From NCBI GenBank assembly GCA_014898425.1, contig RCSZ01000003.1, forward strand, positions 2,790,001 through 2,854,000: 64,000 nt of DNA, given 5' to 3'. Shown in pieces: positions 48,541 to 59,033 of the stretch. This DNA is from Botryotinia globosa. Taxonomy: Eukaryota > Ascomycota > Leotiomycetes > Helotiales > Sclerotiniaceae. The position numbers were made by a program, and so were the translations under genes. Each line of letters starts with the position of its first letter. The stretch's first letter is position 1. Below the pieces are notes generated by a model that was not told where the DNA came from, ran no database searches, and saw only the letters and a list, made by a program, of their open reading frames with translations.

Positions 48541-50658
48541 TTAACTATTCTTCTGCGCATCCACCAGGAAACCGGCACATCTTGTCGCAAGCATTGCCGT
48601 AGGAGCCATGGTATGATGACTCACAATCTTAGGAAAAACACTCGCATCTGCAATTCTCACACCTTTCACCCCATGGACACAGAATTCGTTATCTACCACC
48701 CCAGGAGCATTTTCATCGGCCTCAGAACCCATGCGACATGTCGATGAATAGTGGAACGTATTTCGCACTCTGTGACGTATGAAATTATCCATTTCTTCAT
48801 GATCTCCATGTTCGACATCGAGATCTTGGGACTCGGATGAGAAGGTTACGGGACGGAGGAGAGGAAATCCGGAAGCCAGCATGGTTTTGCCGAATGCCAG
48901 GGCGAGATGGACGGCGCGTCGGGCGAGAATCCTATCGTCTGGATTGGAAAAGATGCCGAAATCGACGGCGGGATGAGAATGCGGGATGAGGATGTAAGTC
49001 GCACGCTGCCGCGAGATAGGAGATTGCAGATTACAGCGAGGATGCAAACGATTCCCATCTTGGAAAATGTCGATTGGTGCTCTTTCAAGTTGTCCGTAGC
49101 GCTTACGGCCAGTGGTATTAATTCGATACCAGGGACTTGATTCTGGGGTTTGAAAGGATGGAGAGGAGATGCTTCTGTGGGTGCAGGTTCGAGATTTGGG
49201 GATGAGGAATCTTTAATGAGTGGTCCGGTAGCATCTTCATTGAGAGATTGAGAACGAATGAAGAAACTAAGTGTTTGAGATGGGAGACTCATGATACCGA
49301 TTCCAAAGAGAAGATATTTGGCTAATTCAAGTATGGCTTTTATTGGGGATACGGCGACTTGGATAATGGATTCTGAAATTGGGATTTCCCATCCACGGGG
49401 ATACTTGGATGGTCGGTCTGAGGGTTATGGTTAGAAACAGTGAGTCTTTCGTCCTGGGGATGTTGAGAGTATATACGAAATTGGAACCAACTCCAGGTAG
49501 GTCGTGGATGACTTTGATATCGTGTTCTTCGAGATGTTGACGAGGGCCAATGCCACTGAGAATATTGATGTTAGATCAGAATCCATTACTCAAGTTTGGA
49601 GTTGAAAATCCGAGCTTACCCCAACATCAACACTTGTGGTAAACCTAGCCACCAGAGCAGATAATTACTTCTTTGTTTACCTTGGCCTCAAAAATCTTCG
49701 TGGATTTTGAATCAGAGCTTCCAAAGATAACTTTACTCGCACGAGGAATTCCATCGTCGTCTGAAAATTCGATTCGATGTACAGTGGTGTTGGTACATAT
49801 GGTTAAATGTTTTTCTCGCTCAAGAGTAATTTCTCTCGGAAGAAAAGAATGGAAAGTGGAACTCCGTTTCCTGTCTTCAGTAACTGTATTGTAAATCATA
49901 GCTAATCCATCGACCGATGCATTTTTCACATTAGTATCTGGAATTTGAGAGAATCCCATTTTATCAGCTGTGTCAGTAAATCTAGCATGATACAATTAGC
50001 AAGGTACTCTCCCAGACGAAACAAGAATATATTTCTCACACTCTCTAACATCTCCATCCCCACTCCTCGTACCCAAAAGCTTTCATAATCCAATGTCCCT
50101 GCGTTCCCCTTCCTCGCTCTTCCGCCTCCTTGGCATCTTCTCGTACCACTTTCTCCATTCGCTGAAAATATGGCTCTACACCCTCCCATCCCCATCCTTC
50201 ACATCCCATCTCTTTCCATCCCTCATAATCTCCTTTTGTCTCTCGAGTATACACTTCATTGTTAACTCTACTCCCTCCACCTAGTAATTCGGCTCGGAAG
50301 ACGAGTGATTACCGATCATTGCAGTGTTTCATTGGAGCACAAAACCAGGATTTGGCGCCTGAAGAGGGGTCATAGACATTAGAAGAAAGAAGCGGGATAC
50401 GAGAGAGATAGGTATCATTTGCGGGGCCGCGCTCCAAGAGGAGAATCTTGTGGGTGGTGGAGCTGCTGAGATGGGAAGCGAGAACGCACCCGGAGGTTCC
50501 ACCTGTGGGAAAAGGGTTAAAGGTGGGAGGTAGGAGGGAGATGAGAAAATGGAGAAAAGAGGGGGATACATACCTCCGATTATTATATAGTCGTATTCTT
50601 TCTCATCAGCGTAGTCGGGGGATTTTTGGGGATTTTTGGGAGAGAATGGCCAGCGCAT
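48541..50658 (-). pseudogene. GMC oxidoreductase (choline/glucose-dehydrogenase type), broken
   Basis: Fragments in several frames rebuild most of a GMC flavoprotein: YDYIIIGG|GTSGCVLASHLSS (FAD dinucleotide fold), AELLGGGSRVNNEVYTRE (PROSITE-like GMC signature 1), EVIICSGG...GLPQVLML with GIGPRQHLEEHDI (signature 2), and a C-terminus with the catalytic-region TFHYSSTCRMGSEADENAPGVVD and VFPKIVSHHTMAPTAM. Lesions: an in-frame TAA at 50309-50311 between CNDR and SLVFRAELLG; a 1-nt deletion at about 49645-49650 (the next codon reads TAG); an intron near 49418-49478 whose flanking exons are out of phase by one; and a frameshift in 48970-48995 between RGSVRLTSS and HPAVDFGIFSNPDDR. The gene cannot make a full enzyme. 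Family members oxidise alcohols and sugars, and many are secreted, although no signal peptide is seen here. Confidence 0.82.
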
Positions 50659-51299
50659 TTTGAGGGAGGGTCATTTAGATGGATGGTTTCAATGGGGAAT
50701 TTTTGTTTCGGTTGGATGGGATGAATGAGATATTGAATTTCGAGATGGTATAGGAGTTTATGGGAATATCGGAAGTTTGAATTGGGGGTGTGGGCTGACG
50801 GTTGGTTGCCAACATGTTATGTTACTCCAAGTTATTATTTTGGATCTATAGTCAGCAATTCTTGGGTCTGCTGATTGGTCGTATTGTTATTGTTGTTGTC
50901 TGTGTGAATTTACTTGATTTTATATGGTTTGATTATGGGTATTTGGGTGAGTTTTATTTATGTATATGTGGTGATATTATAGTGGCTAGATATATTAGTG
51001 GTGAACAAACGTACATCGTAGAGAGGGTATTGTGTTTTCTAAACCAGGGGCACATGTCTTTTCTAGCCTTCAGATGGTCAATTGGGATCAGCATTATCCT
51101 TGAGTTACTAAAGCAGATTCTTATCTGGAGAGTGGAATGCCAGCTCGAGATAGATACCATTATGTTATCGAGAAGAATGATGGCCCAAAATATTCGACCC
51201 GAAAAATCATCAGGAGGTTGAAAGTTGTATCCATGATTTCAGCCATCAAATCTTTGCAATATATACATTAAAACAACTCGACAGCTAAAACGACGAAGA
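50659..51299. other. Intergenic, GMC pseudogene to tRNA-Leu
   Basis: A 641-bp gap. A 139-codon open frame at 50802-51221 is hydrophobic and T-rich with no motif, and I do not call it. Nothing else is seen. Confidence 0.4.
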
Positions 51300-51398
51300 G
51301 GTAACTTGGCCGAGTGGTTATGGCGCCAGTTTCAGGCTGACCTGATTCAACTATCTTACTGGTTCGAAAGAGCGAGGGTTCGAATCCCTCAGTTATCA
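51300..51398 (+). tRNA. tRNA-Leu(CAG), with intron
   Basis: The acceptor GGTAACT pairs with AGTTATC (one G-U). The D arm is GCC-GAGTGGTTAT-GGC. The anticodon stem CCAGT/ACTGG holds anticodon CAG, the variable arm is long, the T arm is GAGGG-TTCGAAT-CCCTC and the discriminator is A, typical of Leu. A 20-nt intron lies at 51337-51356, at the canonical position after base 37. Confidence 0.9.
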
Positions 51399-51844
51399 CA
51401 ATGTTGTAATTGTTTTGCAGTTTTCATTTTTGGATGTTCAGATAGAGAAGAAAGACCTCACTCAGTTAAGACAACTTTGAAGCTTTCCATTTTTCCATTT
51501 TTCCATTTTTCCATTTTGCCCGTATATAAAAAAGTACACGATGCGCCTGTGCGCTTATTTATCATTTTGGGTCCGAGCTCCCATTATGTAGCATATCATA
51601 TGGTGGGGTCGATATGGTCGATATGGTCGATATGGCCCTCTTCGGCCCTCTTCGGCCCCTCCTTCCTCTTTTGTTTCTTCAACCTCCATCCACTCCACTC
51701 CACCAACCACCAACCACCACAGCTTTACAAACCATCCATCCATCCATCAATTAACCAAGACTTTATTTTATTTTACCAAAAGTAAATTAATCTTCTGGAT
51801 TCAAACAACTACATCCAACCTTAATACAAACAACCAAGAGCGAA
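51399..51844. other. Intergenic with short satellites, leader-like
   Basis: A 446-bp gap with three simple repeats: TTCCATT units (about 51487-51515), GTCGATATG units (about 51608-51635) and CATC units (about 51733-51748). The last 100 bases resemble a fungal 5' leader (A/C-rich, ending AAGAGCGAAATGG). Confidence 0.4.
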
Positions 51845-52410
51845 ATGGCTGACCATATCTTCAAGAAAATAGCTACCAGGCTCTGTCTTCAATCGACAAT
51901 CAAAAAAAAGTCATGCTGTCGACACTGGGCTTTTTCCAATGCTTCATTCATTTATTTACTTTTTCCCGAGGACGGCCCTCCTTTAACCATCTGCATCCAC
52001 CAAGCAAACTCAATCTCTGACTGCCACATACCCGACCACTAGGTCCACGATCCGTCATCATAATCAACAGCCCTGAGCAGACCAGTTGAGCCATGGAATA
52101 ACTTATGCTCCAAAGGCAAAAGTCGTCTCAGCGGCGAAGGCGCGAGCCTTCAAAAAGCTTGCAGAAAACGAAGGTGTGATGAAGGAGATACTTGACCAAT
52201 GCAAAGCATCAATGGTCTTTGATAAAGGAGCGAGGAAGACGAAGGCGAGGCGAGAAGCCACCCGTGGAAACTTCGAATTATTCGTGTATGATGGATGTAT
52301 ATGAGCTCACAGAGATCACGGATATTTGGAACAAAGAGACGTTCGCTGAACACGTCAAGCAATACCTGGGATTCACAATCCTACAAATTTCAGGCAAATT
52401 CAAAGGTTAG
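51845..52410 (+). pseudogene. Fragmentary gene, unknown; broken reading frames
   Basis: A leader-like stretch and an ATG in good context (51845) open a 65-codon frame that then stops. Downstream, a frame at 52086-52304 (AKARAFKKLAENEGVMKEIL and TRGNFELFVYDG) and the next frame at about 52289-52410 (YELTEITDIWNKETFAEHVK) read like one protein interrupted by a single-base shift near 52290. Only 29 nt separate the usable GT and AG here, too short for an intron. The style, a helical segment followed by a tryptophan-containing one, recalls the N-terminus of DUF3435/FluG-domain proteins, but I cannot prove that. Treat this as an unidentified relic. Confidence 0.3.
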
Positions 52411-52843
52411 TCAAATACTTGTCTTCGTCCTCTTGCTTGAAACGTAGTATATTTGAATACAGCGTTCTTGGGAGTATTGTGTGGTCATTAACAACAATTT
52501 TAGATAAACCAAAAGTGGGAGTATTGTATCAGCGAATGCATAGCTTGTATTAGTAGGCAGTCAGATTTATATTAGGATTCCTCAATAACTATGGAATATA
52601 GTATAGTATTATTACCAACTATATTGCATGGCTTGTTGTTTATTATAAATTGGCAATTAAAGATAGACAGAAGAACAATCTAAGTAATACTGAATATGAA
52701 GTAATTTATAACTATTCAATTAAGTAAGTCAATAACAACCTTCTCTAATATTATTTCGTATATCTCGTTACTTGTATTACAAGTGTACACCTAGGCAATA
52801 TCATTCATTGTATATATACCCTAACTATAGCGACTGTAGACAG

Positions 52844-53291
52844 ACAGATAATGGCCGATCACCTAAAATACACTAAAACTCATCCTTAAAAAGAATGAAT
52901 TTTAATTCCATTGAATATAAATTAATAATATTTATTAATATAATCTTCTTGGGTTTTGATAAAGGATTTTTAAAAAAAAATCAATTTTTTTAGGGATTTT
53001 TATTGATTGAATTATATAGCTTTGAAATTTAATAATTTAAATATTTAGAATTTATGAATGAAATAAGCGAAATCTAAAAAAAACTTTTATAAACTTTTAT
53101 TAAATTATTAAAAATCTAATCATACAATAATTTTAGAATTTGAAAAATTGAAAATATAAATTATTAATATAAAAATACGATTTTGTAAAAGTTTTAATTG
53201 ATTTTATATTATAAATATTAATAAATTAATATAAAAAAATATAGTAAATCACTATTTTTTGATGTGATTTAGATGATCGGCTATTATCTGT
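52844..53291. mobile_element. 448-bp MITE-like element with 24-bp terminal inverted repeats
   Basis: The left end ACAGATAATGGCCGATCACC continues to CTAAA; the right end, read on the minus strand, is ACAGATAATAGCCGATCATC plus CTAAA. The 24-bp termini differ at two sites only, both transitions of the kind RIP makes. The interior is extremely AT-rich with internal AT palindromes and no coding capacity. No clear target-site duplication was found, so the class is undecided. Confidence 0.7.
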
Positions 53292-53868
53292 ACCCTAGTA
53301 CTACTAACCTTACTTACTATATGAGGCAAATAAAGAGAAAGGTATTATTCTTATTAATAAAATATTAAAATGAGATAATATGGAGTTCTATATGTATTCA
53401 AGCAATCGAGATATATTCATTTCTTTATGTTAGAGATAAGTATAGTATTATTATTAATGTAATTCTTTTAGATATTGTTTTATATGGATATTTTTCCGGT
53501 TTGTTAAAGAATATCGCGATTCACATGGAAAATCGAGATTCGATTCCTAAAGAAAGAGCTTTTATATTCTTTACAATTAAAACAATCTGATATTATTTGG
53601 ATACTGCTTTTATACTAACTAACTTCGTTTTTCAATATATATTTTTTGAATCTAAGTTTTTAACAATTGAATTACTACACCTTTACAAAACATTTTATAT
53701 ATTACAAGTTGACACTGTAAATATCAATCCTATCTTGCTATAAATGATCAAAAGTGATTATCTTTCGAAAATGTTACTATAAGAGCACGTACATTGAACC
53801 CACAATTACAAACAAGACTCTCAGCTCTAGAGTTTTTTCAATACTTCACTATATATTCCTTCCAGAGA

Positions 53869-54585
53869 ATGACTATCATCGAGACTAAACAACTCAAGGG
53901 GACCGAAGAAGCACGAGAGTTGACAACACACGCCCCGAGTACTACAAACATATACGCGTATGACAACGTCGGTGTGGACGACAAGGACGTTACTTCAGTG
54001 AGGTTGGGAACCAAAAGAGATGACAGTTCGCACCCTTATATCAAGCCATACAAGTCAGTGCTGACTTTAAGTCCAGAAAGCAAAACGACAAAGATCTCAT
54101 TTCCTTGCTGAAAGCGAAATGAAAGACTTTACCCGGCTGGGCTGTGAGACCGATGCAGCTTGTATAGCAGCATTCCAGGAGTATACAGATCTGTGATTCG
54201 TTTACACACACAAAAAACAATTGATAAACACTCAAAGCTAAGCTAATGTTGATTTAGCTTCAAGGCATTGGCTGTAAAGAATGACGGATATGATGTCAGC
54301 ACATATCAAGCTAGAATATTAATCGATAGTTTTAGCATTGACAACTACGAAAAGGCGAAATTGCACATCAGCCTCGATGAAGTACAATGGGACAAGAAAT
54401 CCGTCTTTCGACAAGCAACAAGAAGATATGTTGACTTGTCCAAGAAGAGCAAGATAGAAGAATACAGGGAATCAATAACTAACTACTCTTTAATAGAAGC
54501 TCGAGTCGAGTTGGAAGAAAGGGCAATGATTGCAAGAGACCCCAGCATATCTAGAAAATTATCGACCAGGCCGACTATGCGATGA
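53869..54585 (+). CDS. Small hypothetical protein, unrecognised
   Basis: Two exons, 53869-54053 and 54258-54585, joined through a 204-bp intron (donor AA|GTCAGT, acceptor TTTAG|C) give 170 residues in one frame. I do not recognise a family. The protein is polar and charged, with a helical second half (DEVQWDKKSVFRQATRRYVD, then ARVELEERAMIARDPSISRK). An upstream in-frame ATG at 53794 would lengthen the N-terminus by 25 residues. Beyond the stop, coding-like sequence continues in pieces to about 55042, with frame changes and stops. This gene may therefore be the surviving part of a larger decayed one rather than a complete gene. Confidence 0.35.
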
Positions 54586-55060
54586 ATCTGATACCATCGG
54601 GAGGACGGTTGATTGATATAGTGAGAAATCTTGAAGTGGATGAAGATCCAACCTGAGAAATAGATGATACGGAACAAGAAATTGAAAGAAATCCAAGAGA
54701 GATGCCTGAAGCCTAGGACGGCCTGTCCGATAATATAATCATTCAGCCGGAGGAGCCGGAAAACGAAGGGGGGTGGAGAGATCCCAACTCAAGGATCGGA
54801 TCTCCCAATTATCCATTTTGATCAAGGCTGGAGAAGGTACGATATACTTACTGGGGAACAGACAGCCGACGATTCAGACCGAGACCGAAGCCACAGCAGT
54901 GGAAACTGTCGCGAACAATTCTGGGTCGAGCCACCGGTGCCACCTATGTCTGTTTGACGATACAGCTCTTGTGGAGAAGAAGGAGAAACCTTGGCGTCTC
55001 CGTGAGCTTGATATCTACTTGAGCACAGGTTATCATAGTTGACTGAGTATCTTGAAAAGA
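54586..55060 (+). pseudogene. Coding relic with a C2H2-like fragment
   Basis: Fragments in shifting frames follow the small hypothetical gene. One at 54773-55042 contains HRCHLCLFDDTALVEKKEKP followed by WRLRELDIYLSTGYHS. The C-x2-C plus distal His spacing and the basic W-R-L-R stretch resemble the single zinc finger found at the C-terminus of fungal FluG-domain/DUF3435 proteins. Several stops lie upstream. The identification is tentative. Confidence 0.25.
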
Positions 55061-55620
55061 ACTGTTGCCAATGAATAAATCGAGGCTACAGGGAAGTGGG
55101 AACCTGAGTTGCCCAATTTGTGAAATGACAAATGAAGACGGCTAAGAAGAAATTGAACTGCCGCAGTTCGCTACAGCTCTCAAAATGATTGAGCATTTGA
55201 CGAAACTACAAAATTATAAATGAGATAAGGCTTATGTTTATGGCTGTGGTTGGTGGTTGTTTTGTGTTTAGGATTATATGGAATCTTAGTGCTTTGACTG
55301 GTGGTGGTGGTGATGCTTGGAGATATGAGGTATGGGAATTATATTATATTGATCACGGGAAGGATTTGAAACTGTTGACTTCGGAAATGTGAAATATGAA
55401 TATCCATGTGAGTTCTGAGGAATGAAGTGTATATGTACAGGTAAGTGGGTATATCGAGAATCCAGCGAAGTGAAGTAAAATGTAGAACTTTTCATCGAGA
55501 AACATTAAATCTCACAGTGTGTGTTATATGCGCAAGGAATCAATTTCTTTTGTGTGAGATGAGGGTTTGTTCGAGATTGAATTTTCCCTTTTTTTAAAAT
55601 ATTAAATAGTGAGTGAGTGA
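55061..55620. other. Intergenic before the microsatellite belt
   Basis: About 560 bp with ordinary to AT-leaning composition. A 69-codon minus-strand frame (55286-55495) has a poly-His end produced by a GGT run and is not called. Confidence 0.35.
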
Positions 55621-55653
55621 GCGAGTATGTATGTATGTATGTATGTATGTATG

Positions 55654-55687
<34 letters not shown>

Positions 55688-55740
55688 TGTATGTATGTAT
55701 GTATGTATGTATGTATGTATGTATGTATGTATGTATATAA
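55621..55740. repeat. GTAT tetranucleotide microsatellite
   Basis: A run of about 28 GTAT units, almost perfect, with one GTATAT slip near 55655. It is the longest simple repeat in the window and marks the edge of the AT-rich block. Confidence 0.95.
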
Positions 55741-55794
55741 TAAGTTTCTTATTATGTTCGCTTTGTTGAGTAGTTATTTATTTATTTATTAGTT

Positions 55795-55912
55795 ATTAGA
55801 TAGATATATAGATAGGTATATAGGTAGGTAGGTAGGTAGGTAGGTAGGTAGGTAGATAGGTAGATAGATAGGTAGGTAAATAGGTAGATAGATAGGTAGA
55901 TAGATAGGTTAT
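55795..55912. repeat. GTAG/GATA tetranucleotide microsatellite
   Basis: Interspersed GTAG and GATA units over about 115 bp, following the GTAT array after 55 bp. Related TA and GATA runs continue to about 56224. Confidence 0.9.
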
Positions 55913-56204
55913 GTTTTCTTGTGTCTTTTTATAAGGGAGTAGGAGAAGAGAGAGGAGAGGATATTGAATTAGTAGGTGAGTATATATGTTGAGTGATTGA
56001 GTGTTGATATTAGTATTAGTGTGATATATGTATGTAATGTATATACTAGATATAGATATATATGTATAAAAAAAAAGTAATAAGAGATTATATAAAGATT
56101 AAGTGAGTTATTAGTTGAGTACCTGGTCTAGATAGATATCTGGGTATCTAGATAGATAGGTTAGTATCTAGATATAAGTTGTGATATAAGATAAACGTAT
56201 GTAT

Positions 56205-56235
<31 letters not shown>

Positions 56236-56900
56236 TTAGAGGAAAAGAGTATTATTGATGAATAGAGCTGAGGATTGTTTTTATATGTATATATATATTT
56301 TATTATATATATTTTAGTATAGACAATAGTATACTATAGTGAGACTGTATTGTATATTATTATATTGATATAGCAGCTAATATATTTAGAAAAGAGATTA
56401 TAGTATTCTTATATTTATTTATATATCTAAGATATTAGTACTATCTTAAAATATTAGAATTCAATATAAAATATTTATTCCTATTTATATTAGATTATAA
56501 ATCTTCATCTCTTGATTTAATTTATAAAAATCGTTTATTCTATAATCTAATATAAATATTTTTTTGATGAATTTCAATATTTTAGGTATGTTATTAGTAA
56601 TGTTAAATGACTAAAAATTCTTTTTATTCGACGACTAGTCCTCGAAGCGATTTACTATTATATGTAAGAGTTCTAGCCCCTGCTTATAGTATAGTATTAG
56701 GGCACTTCTATTTAGTCGATAGTTATTTCGCATCAAAACTCATTATTTAAATATATTTAGCTTTAAACAAAATTATATGTTTATTTTTGAAATCATTATA
56801 TTAATCTATTTATTTTTATATTTCTTTTAATAAAAGTTATTTATTTTATTTTTAGAGATTTTATATATTATAGAATATTCATTTAATATTTTTAAATTCT

Positions 56901-57729
56901 ACTAGCCGTCGGGGAAAAAGAATTTTTCAGATTGTGAATTTGTAAAAGCTTTTTCTTTTATTTCTTTAATTTTTATAGAGGCTAACCCTCAAACCTCTGA
57001 TCTTTACTACACTCAAGATTTAATTATAAATAATAATAATCTGTTTATATAAGGAATTGTAGTTATCCTTTAATAATATTAAAAGCTTATAAGCCCTCAA
57101 ACCTTTTACTTTTTGAGAAAGTATTATATAATTATATTTATAATTATAAAAATCTAAAAAAGAAATTTTATTGAAAGATTACAAACGAAGTCGATTTATC
57201 TTTTTTTATTTAGATTTTTTAATTTTATTCAGATTTTAGTGGGTTACTTCTCATCAGATCATTAATTATATTACTAAATTATAAAAGCTATAATATTAAA
57301 ATAATTTTTATTAATATTAGATTAACTATATTCAATATAAATCTCTTTTAATTGATTATATAAGCTCTAGTTATATTTATATTATTTCAACTTCAATTTT
57401 TTATAAAAACCTTAGCTTTGAAACTAGCAATATAAAAAATATATTATTTAAAAGCTCTCAATCTCTTATATATGATTACTACTTTTTTCTTTTTCATTCA
57501 ATTCATATTAACTTAAATAAACTAATTCAAAAGATTCTACTAATAATTCAATTACAATATCAATCGGAAAAACTAAGCTTTAATCAATAGAAAGTTTCGC
57601 ACATTATTTATAACCAATCAGAGAAAACCTTATATATATCAATTAACAAATTTGCTATAGTTATAGAGATATATGATTACATAATACATGAGTACAAAAA
57701 AAACTTGACTTGCTTCTTACGAATCCAAT
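56901..57729 (+). repeat. Left arm of a large inverted repeat
   Basis: This 829-bp stretch is found in reverse complement at 59034-60440. Matching landmarks include ACTAGCCGTCGGGGAAAAAG at the outer end, the GGGTTACTTC segment in the middle and CTTGCTTCTTACGAATCC at the inner end. The arms differ mainly by transitions. Confidence 0.85.
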
Positions 57730-57796
57730 ATATTAGAAATAATAGTTAAAATAAGCGAATTCTCAAGAACCTTTTCATAAATTTTTTTAAAAAAAA

Positions 57797-58069
57797 TGTC
57801 AAGGTTACAAGGTTATAAGTCACGTGAGGCTATATAGCAGAAAACCCTTGAACTCATTTCGTATTACGGATTTCTTTTTTTCTGAATATTCTACAGATCT
57901 TTTTTTCTTCGAAATATTCCGAAGATTTAATCTTTTGTTTTGAGTTTTTATATCGAAATCAATCCGCTTGTTATAAATTGTATATTTTTGATAGTTTTAA
58001 AAGAAATAATAAAAAGTCTTTATTCAAAATATATTTAAAGTTGATTTATTGCTATTATTTATTCTAACA
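57797..58069 (+). repeat. 5' LTR of the degenerate element
   Basis: This copy is less mutated: it still has TCACGTGAGG and TG...CA ends. It matches 61806-62079 along its length, with differences mainly C to T and G to A in the other copy. Confidence 0.8.
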
Positions 58070-58606
58070 ATTCTTTTTATTCTTTTTTTTAGAGTAATCT
58101 ATCAATTTTAAAAACTTTATTTATTAATCAATTATCGATATTATTATAGTTTTTATAAAAAGAATTCTTCATAATATTATAAGTATAAAATCACATAATG
58201 TAATCCTATCTCAATCAAATAGAAATACTAATCAATTCCTGTAAAACATTGATATTAATATACAAGTGATTTTATTATAATTAGTTAATAAAAAAAACAT
58301 AATTTTAGTTTAATAACTCTAAGAAATACAAAAGGATATAGTAGTTATAAAAGAAATCTACAAAATAATTATAAATAGTATTCTATATATATTTATTTTA
58401 ATCGATTATAATGATTTGATATTTATACTAAATACAATCTATTAGAACTTCATCTCTTTCCCAAGGAAACCTCCAACGCTATAAAGGTTAAAGCAATAAA
58501 AAAAACGATATTAGAAATGCAAAAAACTTTTTCTTCCAAGCAAAGATTATGTTTCGATTCAATGGAGGATACTACTTCGCAACTGACGAAAAGAAAATGC
58601 ATCACG

Positions 58607-58720
58607 TCATTCAATACTTCGAAAAACAACCTCATCCTCAACCTCATCCGCATCATTATCTTCGGAGTTCTGGGATTCTTCCTCTTCGATATCGCTACCG
58701 TACTGACTTGTCGGCGATTG
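58607..58720 (-). other. Short acidic coding-like island inside AT-rich DNA
   Basis: On the minus strand 37 codons read [20 protein letters not shown] and continue acidic ([10 protein letters not shown]) before a TGA. GC content and codon choice resemble a real gene, in sharp contrast to the surrounding AT-only DNA. It may be the end of a transposon or captured-gene protein that escaped mutation. Confidence 0.35.
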
Positions 58721-59033
58721 AGTGATTATAGTCTATAGCCTCTTGAACTGATAGCCAGAATTCTTATTGATTTGATAAGGCTTCTTAAAGGAATCTGTCT
58801 AACTATTAGATTCTTTTATATAAATCTTCCAATCAGAATATAGGGTTTTCGAATCAAAAAAGAAATCTTTTTTAGAGTTTGGAATATAATAACTGGGTAT
58901 CGGTATATTATTAGAAATAAATAATAGAGTTTTATATTGAATAATCTAAAGAGTTTTATAAATAAAAAAGAAATAAAAGAAATTGAATAATAAGATATAA
59001 CTAACGAATTAATAATAATCTTATAGTGTATTA

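Noticed and set aside
48961..49000. A 13-bp tandem duplication as the cause of the last GMC frameshift
   Set aside because: Two CTCATCCCGC copies are 13 bp apart, but removing one unit does not restore the family frame; a 1-nt loss (or net +2) is needed.
50802..51221. 139-codon open frame before tRNA-Leu
   Set aside because: T-rich and hydrophobic by composition, no family motif, no leader or splice signals.
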